DNA of 64,000 bases from Mycolicibacterium nivoides (GCF_003855255.1 NZ_CP034072.1:1364001-1428000); one strand, 5' to 3'. Positions 45,187-56,198 are shown, counted from the first letter of the stretch. A program made the numbers and translations. The notes: a model not told the origin generated them from the sequence alone.

Positions 45187-46701
45187 GTGCGATGGGTGAT
45201 CGAACAGTCGGACCTGCATCTGCGTCTGCTGGCGGGCTCGGCCGGTGTCGGGCGCGAGGTGAACCTGGTGCTGACCACTGAACTGGCCAATCCGGCCGAA
45301 TGGCTCTCCGGTGGCGAAATGGTGCTGACCACCGGCATCAGCCTGCCTGCCAGTGGTCGCGGGCGGCGTCGTTACCTGCGGTTGCTGGCCGAAAGTGGGG
45401 TTGCTGCAGTTGGATTCGGTATTGGTCTGACATTCGACGCGGTCCCCGGCGATGTGGTGGACGCTGCCGAGGAACTCGGGCTGGCGCTGATCGAGGTGCC
45501 GCTTCGCACCCCGTTCGCGGCGGTGGTGCAGCGGGTCGGTTCGCGCATCGCCGAGCTGGAGTACGACGCGGTGCTACGCGCTTCCCGGGCGCAGCCGCGC
45601 ATCACCCGGGCGGTGGTGAGCGACGGTCCGCGCGGTGTCGCGGCCGAACTGGGTCGCGCGCTGAAAGCCGCGGTGGTGGTGCTGGATCCGACCGGGACGG
45701 TGATCGCATCGCAGCCGAGCAACCTCAGCGTCACCACGGTCAACCTGGTGCGCGACTCGATCGAACCGGGGGCCGCGTCGGGGGTGCGGGTGCTCTCGGA
45801 CGGCACCACCGTGGCCCAACAGGACATCCGGGTCGGCGGCCGCTCGCACGGCGTGCTCGCCGTGGTCAGCCCGGGCGCACTGAGTCCGGTCGACCAGGTT
45901 CTGTTCGGGCACGCAACATCGTTGCTGGCCTTGGATTTCGAGAAGCCGGCCCGGCTGCAGGAGGTGCAGCGGCTGCTCAACGAACAGGCGCTGGGACTGC
46001 TGTTGACCGGCGAGCTCGACCCGGATCCGGTGTATGCACAGCTGGGTCCGGTCACCGACGCCGCGGGCCGGATCCGCGTACTTGTCGTCGAGTTCGACGA
46101 CGAAGTGAAGTCCGCGACCCACCGGAGGAGGACGGTTGCGGCGGTGGTGCGCGAGCTGGAGGCGGCCGGACATCCGGTGTTCGTGCACGGTGCCGATCAC
46201 CGGCTGACGGTGTTGCTGCCGGGCACCGTGACGGTGGACGGCGCCGCCGGTCTGCTTGGTGGGCTGGACCGATCGGTGCGCAAGTCGAGCCGCAGCGGGC
46301 TCAGCGGGACGCAGCCACTGTCCCGGTTGATGCAGGCTGTCGACGACGCCCGACTGGCCGCATCGGTGGCCGAACGGGGTTGTTACCCCTTGGAATTCGC
46401 CGCGCTGGCCGGCAGTGCGCTGCTGTCTTCCGGGCCCAGCCGTGAGGTGCTGGTGGCGCTCGGGGCGGCGGTGCTGACTCCCGTGGCCGACCACGACGCG
46501 CAGCATGGAACCGGGCTGATGGCGGCGCTGCGGGCGTTCCTGGAGGCCAACGGCCAGTGGGAGGCCGCCGCGGCGGCCCTCGGCGTGCACCGGCACACGA
46601 TGCGCAAGCGGATCGAAATGACCGAGTCGTTGTTGGGTTGTGATCTCGGGGTGGCCCGGGTGCGGGCCGAACTGCTGCTGGCGATCTTGGCGCGCGGCTG
46701 A
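45187..46701 (+). CDS. PucR-family transcriptional regulator
   Basis: A 504-residue regulator. An N-terminal PucR sensory domain (about residues 1-120, VIEQSDLHLRLLAGSAGVGREV and then ELANPAEWLSGGEMVLTTG) is followed by a GGDEF-like middle (about 290-400). The C-terminal helix-turn-helix is HTH_30 (about 440-500, FLEANGQWEAAAAALGVHRHTMRKRI). PucR regulators activate purine/amine/amino-acid catabolic or uptake genes in response to the ligand. It is divergent from the usp-permease operon, so it is a good candidate regulator of that pair. The GTG at 45187 is my choice, and GTG 45175 is an alternative. Confidence 0.9.
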   Translation: MRWVIEQSDLHLRLLAGSAGVGREVNLVLTTELANPAEWLSGGEMVLTTGISLPASGRGRRRYLRLLAESGVAAVGFGIGLTFDAVPGDVVDAAEELGLALIEVPLRTPFAAVVQRVGSRIAELEYDAVLRASRAQPRITRAVVSDGPRGVAAELGRALKAAVVVLDPTGTVIASQPSNLSVTTVNLVRDSIEPGAASGVRVLSDGTTVAQQDIRVGGRSHGVLAVVSPGALSPVDQVLFGHATSLLALDFEKPARLQEVQRLLNEQALGLLLTGELDPDPVYAQLGPVTDAAGRIRVLVVEFDDEVKSATHRRRTVAAVVRELEAAGHPVFVHGADHRLTVLLPGTVTVDGAAGLLGGLDRSVRKSSRSGLSGTQPLSRLMQAVDDARLAASVAERGCYPLEFAALAGSALLSSGPSREVLVALGAAVLTPVADHDAQHGTGLMAALRAFLEANGQWEAAAAALGVHRHTMRKRIEMTESLLGCDLGVARVRAELLLAILARG

Positions 46702-46720
46702 TCTCATCGCCGCGGCGTGC

Positions 46721-47173
46721 TCAGACAGTGACCGTCCTTTCATCCCGTGTGCGCTCGCGACGCCAGCCGACGTAGGTCAGCCACAAGCCCATCGCGGTCA
46801 GTAACAGGAAGAAGATCCGGGCGGCCAGCATCGGGCCCGGGCTGGTGACGGTCGCGTTCGCCCCAGAGTCGATGACCGACGGGATGGCCATCATCGCCAG
46901 TCCGCGCAGCGCCACGAACCAGCCGAACAGCGAGATGAGCGCCGCCGTCACGCTGTACCAGTACTGGTGGAACGCGATCACGATCAGGCCCATCATCAGC
47001 ATCGCCGCACCGAGGATCCAGGGCAGGACCGGATTGTCGAACAGTCCGCCGAGCAACCCGGTGAGGTCTGGCAGGCGAATCGCGATGATCACCGTCGCGG
47101 CCGCGACGAACGGGCCCAGGACGCGGGCGAACGCCCGGGTGCGGCGTCGGGCTTCGGGGGTGGCCTGTGACAT
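46721..47173 (-). CDS. Small integral membrane protein of unknown function
   Basis: A 150-residue protein with four predicted helices: FVAAATVIIAIRL, ILGAAMLMMGLIVIAFHQY, a third around ALISLFGWFVALRGLAMM, and a last MLAARIFFLLLTAMGLWLTYVGW. A charged C-terminal tail follows. No known family. ATG 47173 is used, and an in-frame ATG at 47188 lies close to the operator. It is divergent from a tetR gene, with a symmetric operator-like site 14 bases upstream of its start. Confidence 0.75.
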   Translation of the reverse strand: MSQATPEARRRTRAFARVLGPFVAAATVIIAIRLPDLTGLLGGLFDNPVLPWILGAAMLMMGLIVIAFHQYWYSVTAALISLFGWFVALRGLAMMAIPSVIDSGANATVTSPGPMLAARIFFLLLTAMGLWLTYVGWRRERTRDERTVTV

Positions 47174-47186
47174 CGCTGCTCCAATC

Positions 47187-47209
47187 AATAAACCGACGGA
47201 CGGTCTATT
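47187..47209. promoter_or_regulatory. Candidate TetR operator
   Basis: Nearly symmetric 23-bp site: left aata and accg, right cggt and tatt pair across a centre with only two mismatched positions. It lies in the 81 bases between the divergent membrane-protein and tetR starts, so the TetR is likely to repress both. Confidence 0.6.
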
Positions 47210-47254
47210 ATTACGTTAGGCTCGTTCCTGAGCAGTCGTCAATGGGAGGTGTCC

Positions 47255-47944
47255 GTGGCCCGTCGGGTCAAGCCGGATGAGTACGCGGCCCGTCGTCGGG
47301 AGATCCTCGATGCCGCTCTGCGGCTCATCCACGACAAGGGCTATGAGCGGATGACCATCGAGGACGTACTGGCCAAGGTGCAGATGTCCAAAGGCGCGCT
47401 CTACCACTACTTCGGGTCGAAGCAGGCGCTGCTGGAAGGGATCGTCGATGCGATGACGGAGGGTGCGACGCCGCCCCTGGAAGCGGTGGTCGCCGATCCC
47501 AGTCTCGATGCCATCGCCAAGCTCCACGCCTACTTCGGCGCGTCGGCCGCATGGAAGGCTGACAACCCGGCCGCTGTGTCGATCCTCATGACCCTGTGGC
47601 GGGACGAGAACGCGTTGTTCCGCCAGAAGCTGGCCAAGGAGTCCATGCGCACGTCGGTGCCCATGCTCGAAGCCGTCATCCGCCAGGGCTGCGACGAAGG
47701 CGTGTTCGACGCCGGGTTCCCGCACGAGGCGGCGATGTTCATCGCGGGCCTGGACGGCGTGCTCGCCGATGCCTTCGCCGTCGCGATGGAACAGGACGGA
47801 TCCCGCGGGATCGACGCCGGCGGGCCCCGCGCGCAGCGTGTGATCGGCGCCTACCTGCAGGCGATCGAACGCATCCTCGGGTTGCCCGACGGCTCGCTGG
47901 CGCCCGTTGCCGAGGGGCCTGCCGCCGCGGTACGGGAGACGTAG
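47255..47944 (+). CDS. TetR/AcrR-family regulator
   Basis: A 229-residue repressor with the N-terminal HTH ([51 protein letters not shown] in two parts) and a C-terminal ligand domain of about 150 residues. GTG 47255 is preferred over GTG 47249 because the RBS gggagg (47244-47249) overlaps the latter. It is divergent from a four-helix membrane protein, its likely target. The gap to pafA (115 bases) has no other gene. Confidence 0.9.
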   Translation: MARRVKPDEYAARRREILDAALRLIHDKGYERMTIEDVLAKVQMSKGALYHYFGSKQALLEGIVDAMTEGATPPLEAVVADPSLDAIAKLHAYFGASAAWKADNPAAVSILMTLWRDENALFRQKLAKESMRTSVPMLEAVIRQGCDEGVFDAGFPHEAAMFIAGLDGVLADAFAVAMEQDGSRGIDAGGPRAQRVIGAYLQAIERILGLPDGSLAPVAEGPAAAVRET

Positions 47945-48059
47945 CCAGGTCGAAATCGATCGGGCCCGCGGCCGTACCGCGCGCGACGTCCAGATTTTGC
48001 CGCCCCGTCAGCGCGCGCTTGTCCACCGTTGCGGTGAACCACCCCGTAAGCTCGTTAGC

Positions 48060-49418
48060 GTGCAGCGACGAATCATGGGCATCGAGACGGAATTCGGTGT
48101 GACCTGCACCTTCCATGGCCATCGCCGGCTCAGCCCCGACGAGGTTGCCCGCTATCTGTTCCGGCGGGTGGTGTCGTGGGGCCGCAGTTCCAACGTGTTC
48201 CTCCGCAACGGAGCCCGGTTGTACCTCGATGTGGGCAGCCACCCCGAGTACGCAACCGCCGAATGCGACAACCTGACCCAGCTGGTCACCCACGACCGCG
48301 CCGGTGAGCGCGTCCTGGAGGACCTGCTGATCGATGCCGAGCAGCGGCTGGCCGACGAGGGCATCGGCGGCGACATCTACCTGTTCAAGAACAACACCGA
48401 CTCGGCGGGCAACTCCTACGGCTGCCACGAGAACTACCTGATCGTGCGGGCCGGTGAGTTCTCCCGGATCTCCGACGTGCTGCTGCCGTTCCTGGTCACC
48501 CGCCAGCTCATCTGCGGCGCGGGCAAGGTGTTGCAGACGCCGAAGGCCGCCACCTACTGCCTGAGCCAGCGCGCCGAGCACATCTGGGAGGGCGTCTCCA
48601 GCGCGACGACCCGGTCGCGTCCGATCATCAACACCCGCGACGAGCCGCATGCCGACGCCGAGAAGTACCGCCGCCTGCACGTCATCGTCGGTGACTCCAA
48701 CATGTGCGAATCCACCACGATGCTCAAGGTGGGCAGCGCCTCGCTGGTGCTGGAGATGATCGAGGCCGGTGTGCCGTTCCGCGATTTCTCCCTGGACAAC
48801 CCGATCCGTGCCATCCGCGAGGTCAGCCATGACCTGACCGGGCGGCGTCCGGTCAGGTTGGCGGGCGGCCGGCAGGCCAGCGCCCTGGACATCCAGCGCG
48901 AGTACTACAGCCGGGCCGTCGAGTACCTGCAGACCCGCGAACCGAGCACCCAGATCGAGCAGGTGGTCGATCTGTGGGGCCGCCAGCTCGACGCGGTCGA
49001 GAGCCAGGATTTCGCGAAGGTCGACACCGAGATCGACTGGGTGATCAAGCGCAAGCTGTTCCAGCGCTACCAGGACCGCTACAACATGGAGCTGTCCGAT
49101 CCGAAGATCAGCCAGCTCGACCTCGCCTACCACGACATCAAGCGCGGTCGCGGGGTGTTCGACCTGTTGCAGCGCAAAGGTCTGGCCTCCCGGATCACCA
49201 CCGACGAGGAGATCGACGCCGCGGTCAACACCCCGCCGCAGACCACGCGGGCCAAGCTGCGCGGCGAGTTCATCAGCGCCGCACAGGAAGCCGGGCGGGA
49301 CTTCACCGTCGACTGGGTGCACCTCAAGCTCAACGACCAGGCTCAGCGCACCGTGCTCTGCAAGGATCCGTTCCGGTCGGTCGACGAGCGGGTGAAGCGG
49401 TTGATCGCCAGCATGTAG
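48060..49418 (+). CDS. pafA: Pup ligase
   Basis: Uses ATP to attach deamidated Pup through its C-terminal glutamate to substrate lysines. The 452-residue glutamine-synthetase-like fold starts [16 protein letters not shown], whose glutamates bind Mg-ATP. Other landmarks shared with Dop are [14 protein letters not shown] and [17 protein letters not shown]. It lacks the Dop-loop insertion, which separates it from the dop gene in the same window. GTG 48060 gives the length known in M. tuberculosis, while the frame upstream is open but without homology. It is separated from pup-prcBA by the agu/gdh accessory block. Confidence 0.98.
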   Translation: MQRRIMGIETEFGVTCTFHGHRRLSPDEVARYLFRRVVSWGRSSNVFLRNGARLYLDVGSHPEYATAECDNLTQLVTHDRAGERVLEDLLIDAEQRLADEGIGGDIYLFKNNTDSAGNSYGCHENYLIVRAGEFSRISDVLLPFLVTRQLICGAGKVLQTPKAATYCLSQRAEHIWEGVSSATTRSRPIINTRDEPHADAEKYRRLHVIVGDSNMCESTTMLKVGSASLVLEMIEAGVPFRDFSLDNPIRAIREVSHDLTGRRPVRLAGGRQASALDIQREYYSRAVEYLQTREPSTQIEQVVDLWGRQLDAVESQDFAKVDTEIDWVIKRKLFQRYQDRYNMELSDPKISQLDLAYHDIKRGRGVFDLLQRKGLASRITTDEEIDAAVNTPPQTTRAKLRGEFISAAQEAGRDFTVDWVHLKLNDQAQRTVLCKDPFRSVDERVKRLIASM

Positions 49419-49430
49419 GCGGTCCCGGGG

Positions 49431-49943
49431 TCAGAACAGACGGGTCGCGGTCCGAGTGAAGACGAAGCCGTGCTCGCCGGCGCTGCACGCGAACATCCCT
49501 ATTGCGGGGTCGGGGCCGACCCCGCACACCATGCCCGCCGGAAGATTGATCTTGTGCGCCGGCGGCAGCGGCAGGAACTCGCCGGGTCGTGGTTTCCAGT
49601 CGGGTGCCGGCGGATCAGCGGGCTTGATCGTCGCCGGGGTGTTCGGCCCGAACGACGTGTCCCAGTATCCGCCCCGGTCCGGCCGGGGCCCCGAACACCA
49701 GAGCCGGTGCAGGTAGTCACGTACGTTGATCGAGCACCGCTGACCGTCGGGCGTGGTGAACGTGTCGCCGCTGAAGTACTGCCGGGTGTTCTCGGTTCCG
49801 TAGACGTTCCCGACGAGGGGATAGTTCGACAGGTCGGGGAATGCGTCCGGAGCGGCGAGGGGCACCCCGCCGGAGATGCGGGTGCACGCGACCGCGCCGA
49901 GAAGCACAGCCGCCGCCGACATGCCGCGAGCGAATCTGCGCAT
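49431..49943 (-). CDS. Putative lipoprotein of unknown function
   Basis: A 170-residue pre-protein. ATG 49943 starts MRRFARGMSAAAVLLGAVAC, whose AVAC is a lipobox, so lipidation at Cys20 is predicted. The mature part has Cys pairs (QRCSINV, WCSG, VCGVG, ACSAG) suggesting disulfides and is rich in Pro and Tyr. No named family. It converges on pafA, with 12 bases between stops, and stands divergently 159 bases from pafB. Membrane-anchored on the cell surface, function unknown. Confidence 0.75.
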   Translation of the reverse strand: MRRFARGMSAAAVLLGAVACTRISGGVPLAAPDAFPDLSNYPLVGNVYGTENTRQYFSGDTFTTPDGQRCSINVRDYLHRLWCSGPRPDRGGYWDTSFGPNTPATIKPADPPAPDWKPRPGEFLPLPPAHKINLPAGMVCGVGPDPAIGMFACSAGEHGFVFTRTATRLF

Positions 49944-50102
49944 GCCGTCCTCCCGGGCATCGAGGGTGCAGGCGATCACGCCGCGGCTCCAGCATCGCAT
50001 TCGTGACGCGTCGGCCAGTGCACCTTTTTCGGGTGGCGCCGCCCGCCCCGCCCGGCCGCCGCTGACCGGATCCGCCGTGCGAAGGCCCTAAGCTTTCATC
50101 TC

Positions 50103-51092
50103 GTGGCGGTATCCAAAGTCGAGCGGTTGATGAACCTCGTCATCGCCCTGCTGTCCACCCGGTCGTTCCTGCCTGCCGACAAGATCCGCGCCAGCGTCGC
50201 CGGATACGCCGACAGTCCCAGTGACGAAGCGTTCTCCCGGATGTTCGAGCGCGACAAGAACGAATTGCGCGACTTGGGCATCCCGTTGGAGACGGGCCGG
50301 GTGTCGAAGTTCGATCCGACCGAGGGCTACCGGATCAATCGGGATTCCTACGCGCTGCCGCCGGTGCAGTTGAGTGCCGACGAGGCCGCGGCGGTGGCGG
50401 TGGCCACCCAACTGTGGGAGTCCCCGGAACTGGTCACCGCGACGCAGGGCGCGCTGCTGAAGCTGCGCGCCGCGGGCGTCGACGTCGACGCGGACGGGGC
50501 CGGTGTGGCCATCGCGTCGACCGCGACTCTGCCCGGGCTGCGCGGCTCCGAAGAGGTGTTGCGAATCCTGCTCTCCGCGATCGACTCCGGGCATTCAGTG
50601 CGATTCCGGCACCGGGCCTCACGCAATGCCGAGTACACCAGCCGGAATGTCGAGCCCTGGGGCGTCGTCACCCATCGCGGCCGGTGGTATCTGGTCGGAC
50701 ATGATCGCGACCGCGACGACACCCGTACCTTCCGGCTGTCGCGCATCGACGCCGACGTGAGCCCCGTCGGGCCGGCCGGCGCGGTGGCCAAACCCGAGGG
50801 AGTGAATCTGCGGGAGATCGTCGCCCGCGCGGTGGCCGAACTGCCCACCGGTGAACAGGCCAGGGTTTGGATCGCCGGGGGACGTGCCACCGCTCTGCGC
50901 CGGCAGGCCATCGAGACCGTGCCGCGCACGCTGGGTGGGCGCGCGGGAGAGGAGATCACCGTCGACATCGGAATGTCCGACCGGCTGGCCCGCGAGATCG
51001 CGAGCCACGGCGCCGACGCCGTCGCGCTGGAACCCCAGTCGCTGCGCGAGGACGTGGTGAACCGGTTGCGGGCGCAGGCGGGCACGGCATGA
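50103..51092 (+). CDS. pafB: WYL-domain transcriptional regulator PafB
   Basis: With PafC forms a heterodimeric activator of the LexA-independent DNA-damage response in mycobacteria. The 329-residue protein has an N-terminal winged helix (MNLVIALLSTRSFLPADKIR), a helical linker, and a WYL domain (about residues 165-225) with RGRWYLVGHDRDRDDTRTFRLSR in pieces. A C-terminal extension follows. GTG 50103 is used. It overlaps pafC by 4 bases (ATGA), so the two are co-translated. Located next to pafA, hence its name, but not itself part of pupylation. Confidence 0.95.
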   Translation: MAVSKVERLMNLVIALLSTRSFLPADKIRASVAGYADSPSDEAFSRMFERDKNELRDLGIPLETGRVSKFDPTEGYRINRDSYALPPVQLSADEAAAVAVATQLWESPELVTATQGALLKLRAAGVDVDADGAGVAIASTATLPGLRGSEEVLRILLSAIDSGHSVRFRHRASRNAEYTSRNVEPWGVVTHRGRWYLVGHDRDRDDTRTFRLSRIDADVSPVGPAGAVAKPEGVNLREIVARAVAELPTGEQARVWIAGGRATALRRQAIETVPRTLGGRAGEEITVDIGMSDRLAREIASHGADAVALEPQSLREDVVNRLRAQAGTA

Positions 51093-52096
51093 GCAGTCAG
51101 GTGTCGACCCGGCTGGTCCGGCTGCTGAACATGGTTCCGTACTTCCAGGCGAATCCGAAGGTCACGCGCGACGAGGCCGCGGCTGCACTAGGGGTGACCC
51201 GCAAACAGCTGGACTCCGATCTCGAACAGCTCTGGATGTGCGGGCTTCCCGGCTACAGTCCCGGTGACCTCATCGACTTCGACTTCGAAGGGGACACAGT
51301 CGAAGTCACGTTCAGCGCGGGTGTCGACCGCCCGTTGCGCCTGACGTCCACGGAAGCCACGGGCATCCTGGTGGCGTTGCGGTCGCTGGTCGACGTGCCC
51401 GGGATGGTGGACCCCGAGGCCGCGCGCAGTGCCATCGCCAAGATCGAATCGGCGGCGGGCACCCAACGTGCGTCTCTCGAGGATTCCGGTCCCGAGGAGA
51501 CGGTGCCCCAGGAAACCGGCGCCGCCGCCGCGGTCCGGGCCGCCGTGCGTGACGCCCGCGCGCTGACGCTGGAGTATTACTCGGCGTCGCATGACTCCCT
51601 CACGTCGCGCACGGTCGACCCGATCAGGGTGGTACTGATCGGTGACAACAGCTACCTGGAGGCATGGTGCCGTACCGCCGAGGCGGTCCGGATGTTCCGG
51701 TTCGACCGGATCGTCGCCGCGGAGCTGCTCACCGACCCCTCCGCGCCGCCGTCACCGGCGGTGCAGGCCGGCACCGACACCTCGCTGTTCGATCCCGACA
51801 CCGCTGACCCGTCATTGCCGTCGGCCACCCTGCTGATCGACCGCTCCGCGTCGTGGATGTTCGACTACTACCCGCTGCGGGTGGTCAGCGAGTTGCCCGA
51901 CGGGGCGTGCGAAGCGGTGATGACCTACGCCTCCCAGGAGTGGATGGCGCGCTTCCTTCTCGGATTCGGTTCGGCAGTGCGGGTGTTGGCCCCGGAGGTA
52001 TTGGCACAGCGGGTGCGGGAGTCGGCCGGAGAGGCTCTGCGCGTCTACGACACCGCGGCGCCGCATGCCTACGACGCCGGCGACGCACGCGGGTAG
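51089..52096 (+). CDS. pafC: WYL-domain transcriptional regulator PafC
   Basis: Partner of PafB. The 335-residue protein has an N-terminal winged helix (RLVRLLNMVPYFQANPKVTRDEAAAALGVTRKQLDSDLEQL in pieces, residues about 6-48), then a WYL-like middle near residues 155-215 (RALTLEYYSASHDSLTSRTVDPI and SYLEAWCRTAEAVRMFRFDRI in pieces). ATG 51089 overlaps the pafB stop. tatA follows 30 bases after its stop, probably in the same transcript. Confidence 0.95.
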   Translation: MSSQVSTRLVRLLNMVPYFQANPKVTRDEAAAALGVTRKQLDSDLEQLWMCGLPGYSPGDLIDFDFEGDTVEVTFSAGVDRPLRLTSTEATGILVALRSLVDVPGMVDPEAARSAIAKIESAAGTQRASLEDSGPEETVPQETGAAAAVRAAVRDARALTLEYYSASHDSLTSRTVDPIRVVLIGDNSYLEAWCRTAEAVRMFRFDRIVAAELLTDPSAPPSPAVQAGTDTSLFDPDTADPSLPSATLLIDRSASWMFDYYPLRVVSELPDGACEAVMTYASQEWMARFLLGFGSAVRVLAPEVLAQRVRESAGEALRVYDTAAPHAYDAGDARG

Positions 52097-52126
52097 ACTC
52101 GTCACGGACGTCTGGAGGTAACCAAA

Positions 52127-52375
52127 TTGGGTGGTCTACAACCCTGGCACTGGATCATTGTCATCGCGGTGTTCGTGCTGCTTTTCGGCGCCAAGAAGCT
52201 GCCGGATGCGGCGCGGTCGCTCGGTAAGTCGATGCGGATCTTCAAGTCCGAGATCAAGGAGATGCAGTCGGATTCTGCGGCCTCCTCTACGGAGACCCCA
52301 CCGGCCAAGCCGATCGCCTCCGAGCGGGTCGATTCTCCTGCCCCCGAGCAGTCCCCGGACCGCCACACGGCCTGA
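52127..52375 (+). CDS. tatA: Twin-arginine translocase subunit TatA
   Basis: An 82-residue pore-forming subunit of the Tat pathway, which exports folded proteins with twin-arginine signals. The single transmembrane helix is [15 protein letters not shown] (residues about 8-22), followed by the amphipathic helix [21 protein letters not shown] and a flexible Ser/Pro/Glu-rich tail. The start is TTG 52127, with a strong ctggaggt RBS eight bases upstream, which decides the start despite the rare codon. In mycobacteria tatA lies next to tatC, as here. Confidence 0.95.
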   Translation: MGGLQPWHWIIVIAVFVLLFGAKKLPDAARSLGKSMRIFKSEIKEMQSDSAASSTETPPAKPIASERVDSPAPEQSPDRHTA

Positions 52376-52451
52376 CCGGTCCGGCGCCCGATCGCGGTCA
52401 TCGCCCCGCGATGACGCGTCGCGCCCACGACCAGGCCGCTAGAACACGCCC

Positions 52452-53396
52452 GTGACCTCCGGATTCATCAAGAAGCTCGATCCCCGCCGCCGCCGTTCGC
52501 GGGTCAACCCCGACGGCACGATGTCGTTGGTCGACCACCTGCACGAGCTGCGCAACCGTCTGCTGATTGCCGTGGCCGCCGTTCTGCTGACGACGGTGTT
52601 CGGCTTCCTGTGGTACACCCACGGCTTCTTCGGATTCCACAGCCTGGGGGAATGGCTGCGCGGCCCGTACTGCGCGCTCCCCGCCTCGGCCCGCGCCACC
52701 ATCGCGCCGGACGGCGAGTGCCGACTGTTGGCCACCGGCCCGTTCGACCAGTTCATGCTGCGGCTCAAGGTGGCACTGGCGGCCGGGTTGGTGCTGGCCT
52801 GCCCGGTGTGGCTCTACCAGCTGTGGGCATTCATCACGCCGGGTCTGTACAAGAAGGAACGCCGCTTCGCGATGGCGTTCGTCGGCGTCGGCGCCCTGTT
52901 GTTCATCGCCGGCGCGATCCTGGCCTACGTGGTGCTGGCCACCGCCCTGGGCTTCCTGCTCACCGTCGGCAGCGACGTGCAGGTCACGGCGCTGTCGGGC
53001 GACCAGTACTTCGGGTTCCTGATCAACCTGCTGCTGGTGTTCGGCATCAGCTTCGAGTTCCCACTGCTGATCATCATGCTCAACCTGGTCGGCATGCTCA
53101 GCTACGAGCGGCTCAAGGCCTGGCGACGCGGACTGATCTTCGGGTTGTTCGTGTTCGCGGCATTCGCCACCCCCGGTTCGGATCCGTTCACGATGCTGGC
53201 GCTGGCCTGCGCGCTCAGCCTGCTGCTGGAGTTCGCCATCCAGGCGGCGCGGATCAACGACAAGCGCAAGGCCCGCCGCGAGGCCCTGGAGGTGCCCGAG
53301 GACGAGGCCGCGCCGATCCCGACGGTGGAGCCGGTCGAGCGGCCGGCCCCGGTAGCGGGGGCGTCGCGGATCGACATCGACGACGATGCCACCTGA
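52452..53396 (+). CDS. tatC: Twin-arginine translocase subunit TatC
   Basis: A 314-residue six-helix membrane receptor for Tat substrates. The conserved N-terminal [17 protein letters not shown] contains the glutamate that contacts the twin-arginine signal. Helices follow near residues 40, 105, 140, 195 and 230, with [18 protein letters not shown] and [24 protein letters not shown] as the later landmarks. The C-terminal tail is charged ([14 protein letters not shown]). GTG 52452 is used. It overlaps helY by 11 bases, so tatA-tatC-helY form one transcript. Confidence 0.96.
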   Translation: MTSGFIKKLDPRRRRSRVNPDGTMSLVDHLHELRNRLLIAVAAVLLTTVFGFLWYTHGFFGFHSLGEWLRGPYCALPASARATIAPDGECRLLATGPFDQFMLRLKVALAAGLVLACPVWLYQLWAFITPGLYKKERRFAMAFVGVGALLFIAGAILAYVVLATALGFLLTVGSDVQVTALSGDQYFGFLINLLLVFGISFEFPLLIIMLNLVGMLSYERLKAWRRGLIFGLFVFAAFATPGSDPFTMLALACALSLLLEFAIQAARINDKRKARREALEVPEDEAAPIPTVEPVERPAPVAGASRIDIDDDAT

Positions 53397-56160
53397 CGCC
53401 GGTGACCAACCCGGCGGTGAGCTGACCAAGTTCACCGCCGAATATCCGTTCGCTCTCGACGATTTCCAGCTGCGTTCCTGCCGCGCACTGGAAAGCGGCC
53501 ACGGCGTGCTGGTGTGTGCCCCCACCGGGGCGGGCAAGACGGTCGTCGGCGAGTTCGCCGTGCACCTGGCGCTGGCCGCCGGTGGCAAGTGCTTCTACAC
53601 CACTCCGATCAAGGCGCTGAGCAACCAGAAGCACAACGATCTGGTGGCCCGGTACGGCGCGGACAAGATCGGGTTGCTCACCGGCGATCAGTCCATCAAC
53701 GGTGACGCCGACATCGTGGTGATGACCACCGAAGTGCTGCGCAACATGCTGTATGCGAATTCTCCTGCACTGCACGGACTTTCCTACGTCGTGATGGACG
53801 AGGTGCACTTCCTGGCCGACCGGATGCGCGGCGCGGTGTGGGAGGAGGTCATCCTGCACCTACCCGAGGACGTGCTGCTGGTCAGCCTGTCAGCCACGGT
53901 CAGCAATGCCGAGGAATTCGGCGGCTGGATCCAGACCGTCCGCGGCGACACCACCGTCGTCGTCGACGAACACCGGCCCGTCCCGCTGTCGCAGCACATG
54001 CTCGTCGGCCGGCGGCTGTTCGACCTGTTCGAGGGCACGAACAGTACCCTCGTCGACCCGGACCTGTTGCGCCACATCAGCCATCGGCGTGAGGCCGATC
54101 GGCTGGCCGACTGGCAACCACGTGGGCGTGGGCGGGGAGGAGGTCGGCCCCAGCTGTACCGGCCGCCCAGCCGGCCCGACGTCATCGCCACCCTGGATGC
54201 CGCGGGGCTGCTGCCCGCCATCACGTTCGTGTTCTCGCGGGCGGGATGCGACGCGGCGGTCCAGCAGTGCCTGCGTGCGCCGCTGCGCCTGACCACCGAC
54301 GAGGAGCGTGCCCGGATCTCGGCGATCGTCGACCGGCGCTGCGCCGACCTGGCCGAATCGGATCTGATCGTGCTGGATTACCACCAATGGCGCGAAGGCC
54401 TGCTTCGCGGGCTGGCCGCCCACCACGCCGGCATGCTGCCCGTGTTCCGGCACACCGTGGAGGAGCTGTTCACCGCAGGCCTGGTCAAGGCGGTGTTCGC
54501 CACCGAGACACTGGCCCTGGGCATCAACATGCCCGCTCGCACCGTGGTGCTGGAGCGGCTGGTGAAGTTCAACGGTGAGCAGCACGTCCCGTTGACGCCG
54601 GGGGAGTACACCCAGCTGACCGGACGGGCCGGGCGCCGCGGCATCGACGTCGAAGGCCACGCCGTGGTGCTGTGGCGGCCCGACGACAGCAACGCCGAGC
54701 CCGCCGAGGTCGCCGGGCTGGCCTCGACGCGGACGTTTCCGCTGCGCAGCTCGTTCACGCCGAGCTACAACATGACCATCAACCTGGTGCAGCAGATGGG
54801 GCCCGAACAGGCCCACAAACTGTTGGAGCGCTCGTTCGCCCAGTACCAGGCGGACCGGTCGGTGGTCGGGTTGGTGCGCGGGATCGCGCGCGGCGAGCGG
54901 ATGATGGCCGAGCTGGCGGCCGAACTCGGCGGCGCCGACGAGCGCTCGCGCGAGGAGCCGAGGACCGAGCCGCCGATCCTCGACTACGTCCGGTTGCGGA
55001 CCAAGATCGGTGAACGCGAGCGCGCGCAGTCGCGGGCGTCGCGGCTGCAGCGACGCAGGGCCGCCACCGATGCACTGGCCGCGTTGCGTCGCGGCGACAT
55101 CATCACCATCACCCACGGTCGCCGCGGAGGGCTGGCGGTGGTGCTGGAGCCCGCCGAACGAGACAGTGACGACCCGAGACCGCTGGTGTTGACCGAACAC
55201 CGGTGGGCCGGCCGGATCTCGTCGGCCGATTATTCGGGTGCATCGGATCCGCTGGGTGCGATGACCCTGCCCAAGCGCGTGGAGCACCGGCAGCCACGGG
55301 TGCGTCGGGACCTGGCGTCGGCGTTGCGCTCGGCGGCGGCCGACCTGTCGGTTCCCTCCAAGCGCGCGAGCAGGAGCGCCGGGGCCCCCGAACGCGACGT
55401 CGATCCCGAACTGGCCGGGCTGCGCGAGGAACTGCGTCATCACCCGGCGCATCAACTCCCGGACCGCGAAGCCAAGGCCCGGATCGCCGAACGCTATCTG
55501 CGCATCGAGCGTGACAACGCCCAGATCCAGCAGAAGGTGAACGCGGCGACGAACTCGCTGGCGCGCACCTTCGACCGGATCGTCGCGCTGCTCAGCGAAC
55601 GCGGCTTCATCGAGGCCGACTCGGGGGAACCCCGGGTCACCGACGCCGGTCGCCTGCTGGCCCGGATCTACAGCGAGAGCGATCTGCTGGTGGCCGAATG
55701 CCTGCGCGCCGGGCTGTGGGACGGTTTGCAGCCCGCGGAACTGGCCGGCGTGCTCTCGGCAGTGCTGTTCGAATCGCGCGGGGATGCCGCGGGCGGGGTC
55801 CTGGGAGTCGACATTCCCACTGAGAGCTTGCGCCGCGCGCTGGCCAAGACCCGGCGGGTGTCGGCAGACCTGCGCGTCGACGAGCAGCGGCACCGACTCG
55901 CGCCGAGCCGGGAACCCGACGAAGGCTTCGTCACCGCCGTCTACCGGTGGGCCACCACCGGTGATCTGGCCGCTGCGCTCGCGGCCTCCGATGTGAACGG
56001 GTCGGGGTTGTCGGCAGGCGATTTCGTGCGGTGGTGCCGTCAGGTGCTCGACTTGCTCGACCAGGTGCGCAATGCCGCACCCGCAACTGCCCTGCGCAAT
56101 AGCGCGAAACGCGCTGTCAACGATGTTCGGCGCGGTGTTGTTGCTGTTGATGCGGGGTAA
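53386..56160 (+). CDS. helY: Ski2-like DEAD/DEAH-box RNA helicase HelY
   Basis: A 924-residue superfamily 2 helicase. Motif I is APTGAGKT (near residue 45), II is MDEVHF (near 140), III is SAT, and the second RecA domain has [13 protein letters not shown] and the motif [12 protein letters not shown]. The C-terminal half contains the Ski2-type winged-helix/arch and DSHCT regions ending near residue 924. ATG 53386 overlaps the tatC end. Substrate RNA and role are unknown, but the homologue in M. tuberculosis is Rv2092c. It is followed 38 bases on by the DUF4333 gene. Confidence 0.95.
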   Translation: MPPDAGDQPGGELTKFTAEYPFALDDFQLRSCRALESGHGVLVCAPTGAGKTVVGEFAVHLALAAGGKCFYTTPIKALSNQKHNDLVARYGADKIGLLTGDQSINGDADIVVMTTEVLRNMLYANSPALHGLSYVVMDEVHFLADRMRGAVWEEVILHLPEDVLLVSLSATVSNAEEFGGWIQTVRGDTTVVVDEHRPVPLSQHMLVGRRLFDLFEGTNSTLVDPDLLRHISHRREADRLADWQPRGRGRGGGRPQLYRPPSRPDVIATLDAAGLLPAITFVFSRAGCDAAVQQCLRAPLRLTTDEERARISAIVDRRCADLAESDLIVLDYHQWREGLLRGLAAHHAGMLPVFRHTVEELFTAGLVKAVFATETLALGINMPARTVVLERLVKFNGEQHVPLTPGEYTQLTGRAGRRGIDVEGHAVVLWRPDDSNAEPAEVAGLASTRTFPLRSSFTPSYNMTINLVQQMGPEQAHKLLERSFAQYQADRSVVGLVRGIARGERMMAELAAELGGADERSREEPRTEPPILDYVRLRTKIGERERAQSRASRLQRRRAATDALAALRRGDIITITHGRRGGLAVVLEPAERDSDDPRPLVLTEHRWAGRISSADYSGASDPLGAMTLPKRVEHRQPRVRRDLASALRSAAADLSVPSKRASRSAGAPERDVDPELAGLREELRHHPAHQLPDREAKARIAERYLRIERDNAQIQQKVNAATNSLARTFDRIVALLSERGFIEADSGEPRVTDAGRLLARIYSESDLLVAECLRAGLWDGLQPAELAGVLSAVLFESRGDAAGGVLGVDIPTESLRRALAKTRRVSADLRVDEQRHRLAPSREPDEGFVTAVYRWATTGDLAAALAASDVNGSGLSAGDFVRWCRQVLDLLDQVRNAAPATALRNSAKRAVNDVRRGVVAVDAG

Positions 56161-56198
56161 GGTGTGGCAGGCGTTACCGAACAGGATCAAGGAGAACC

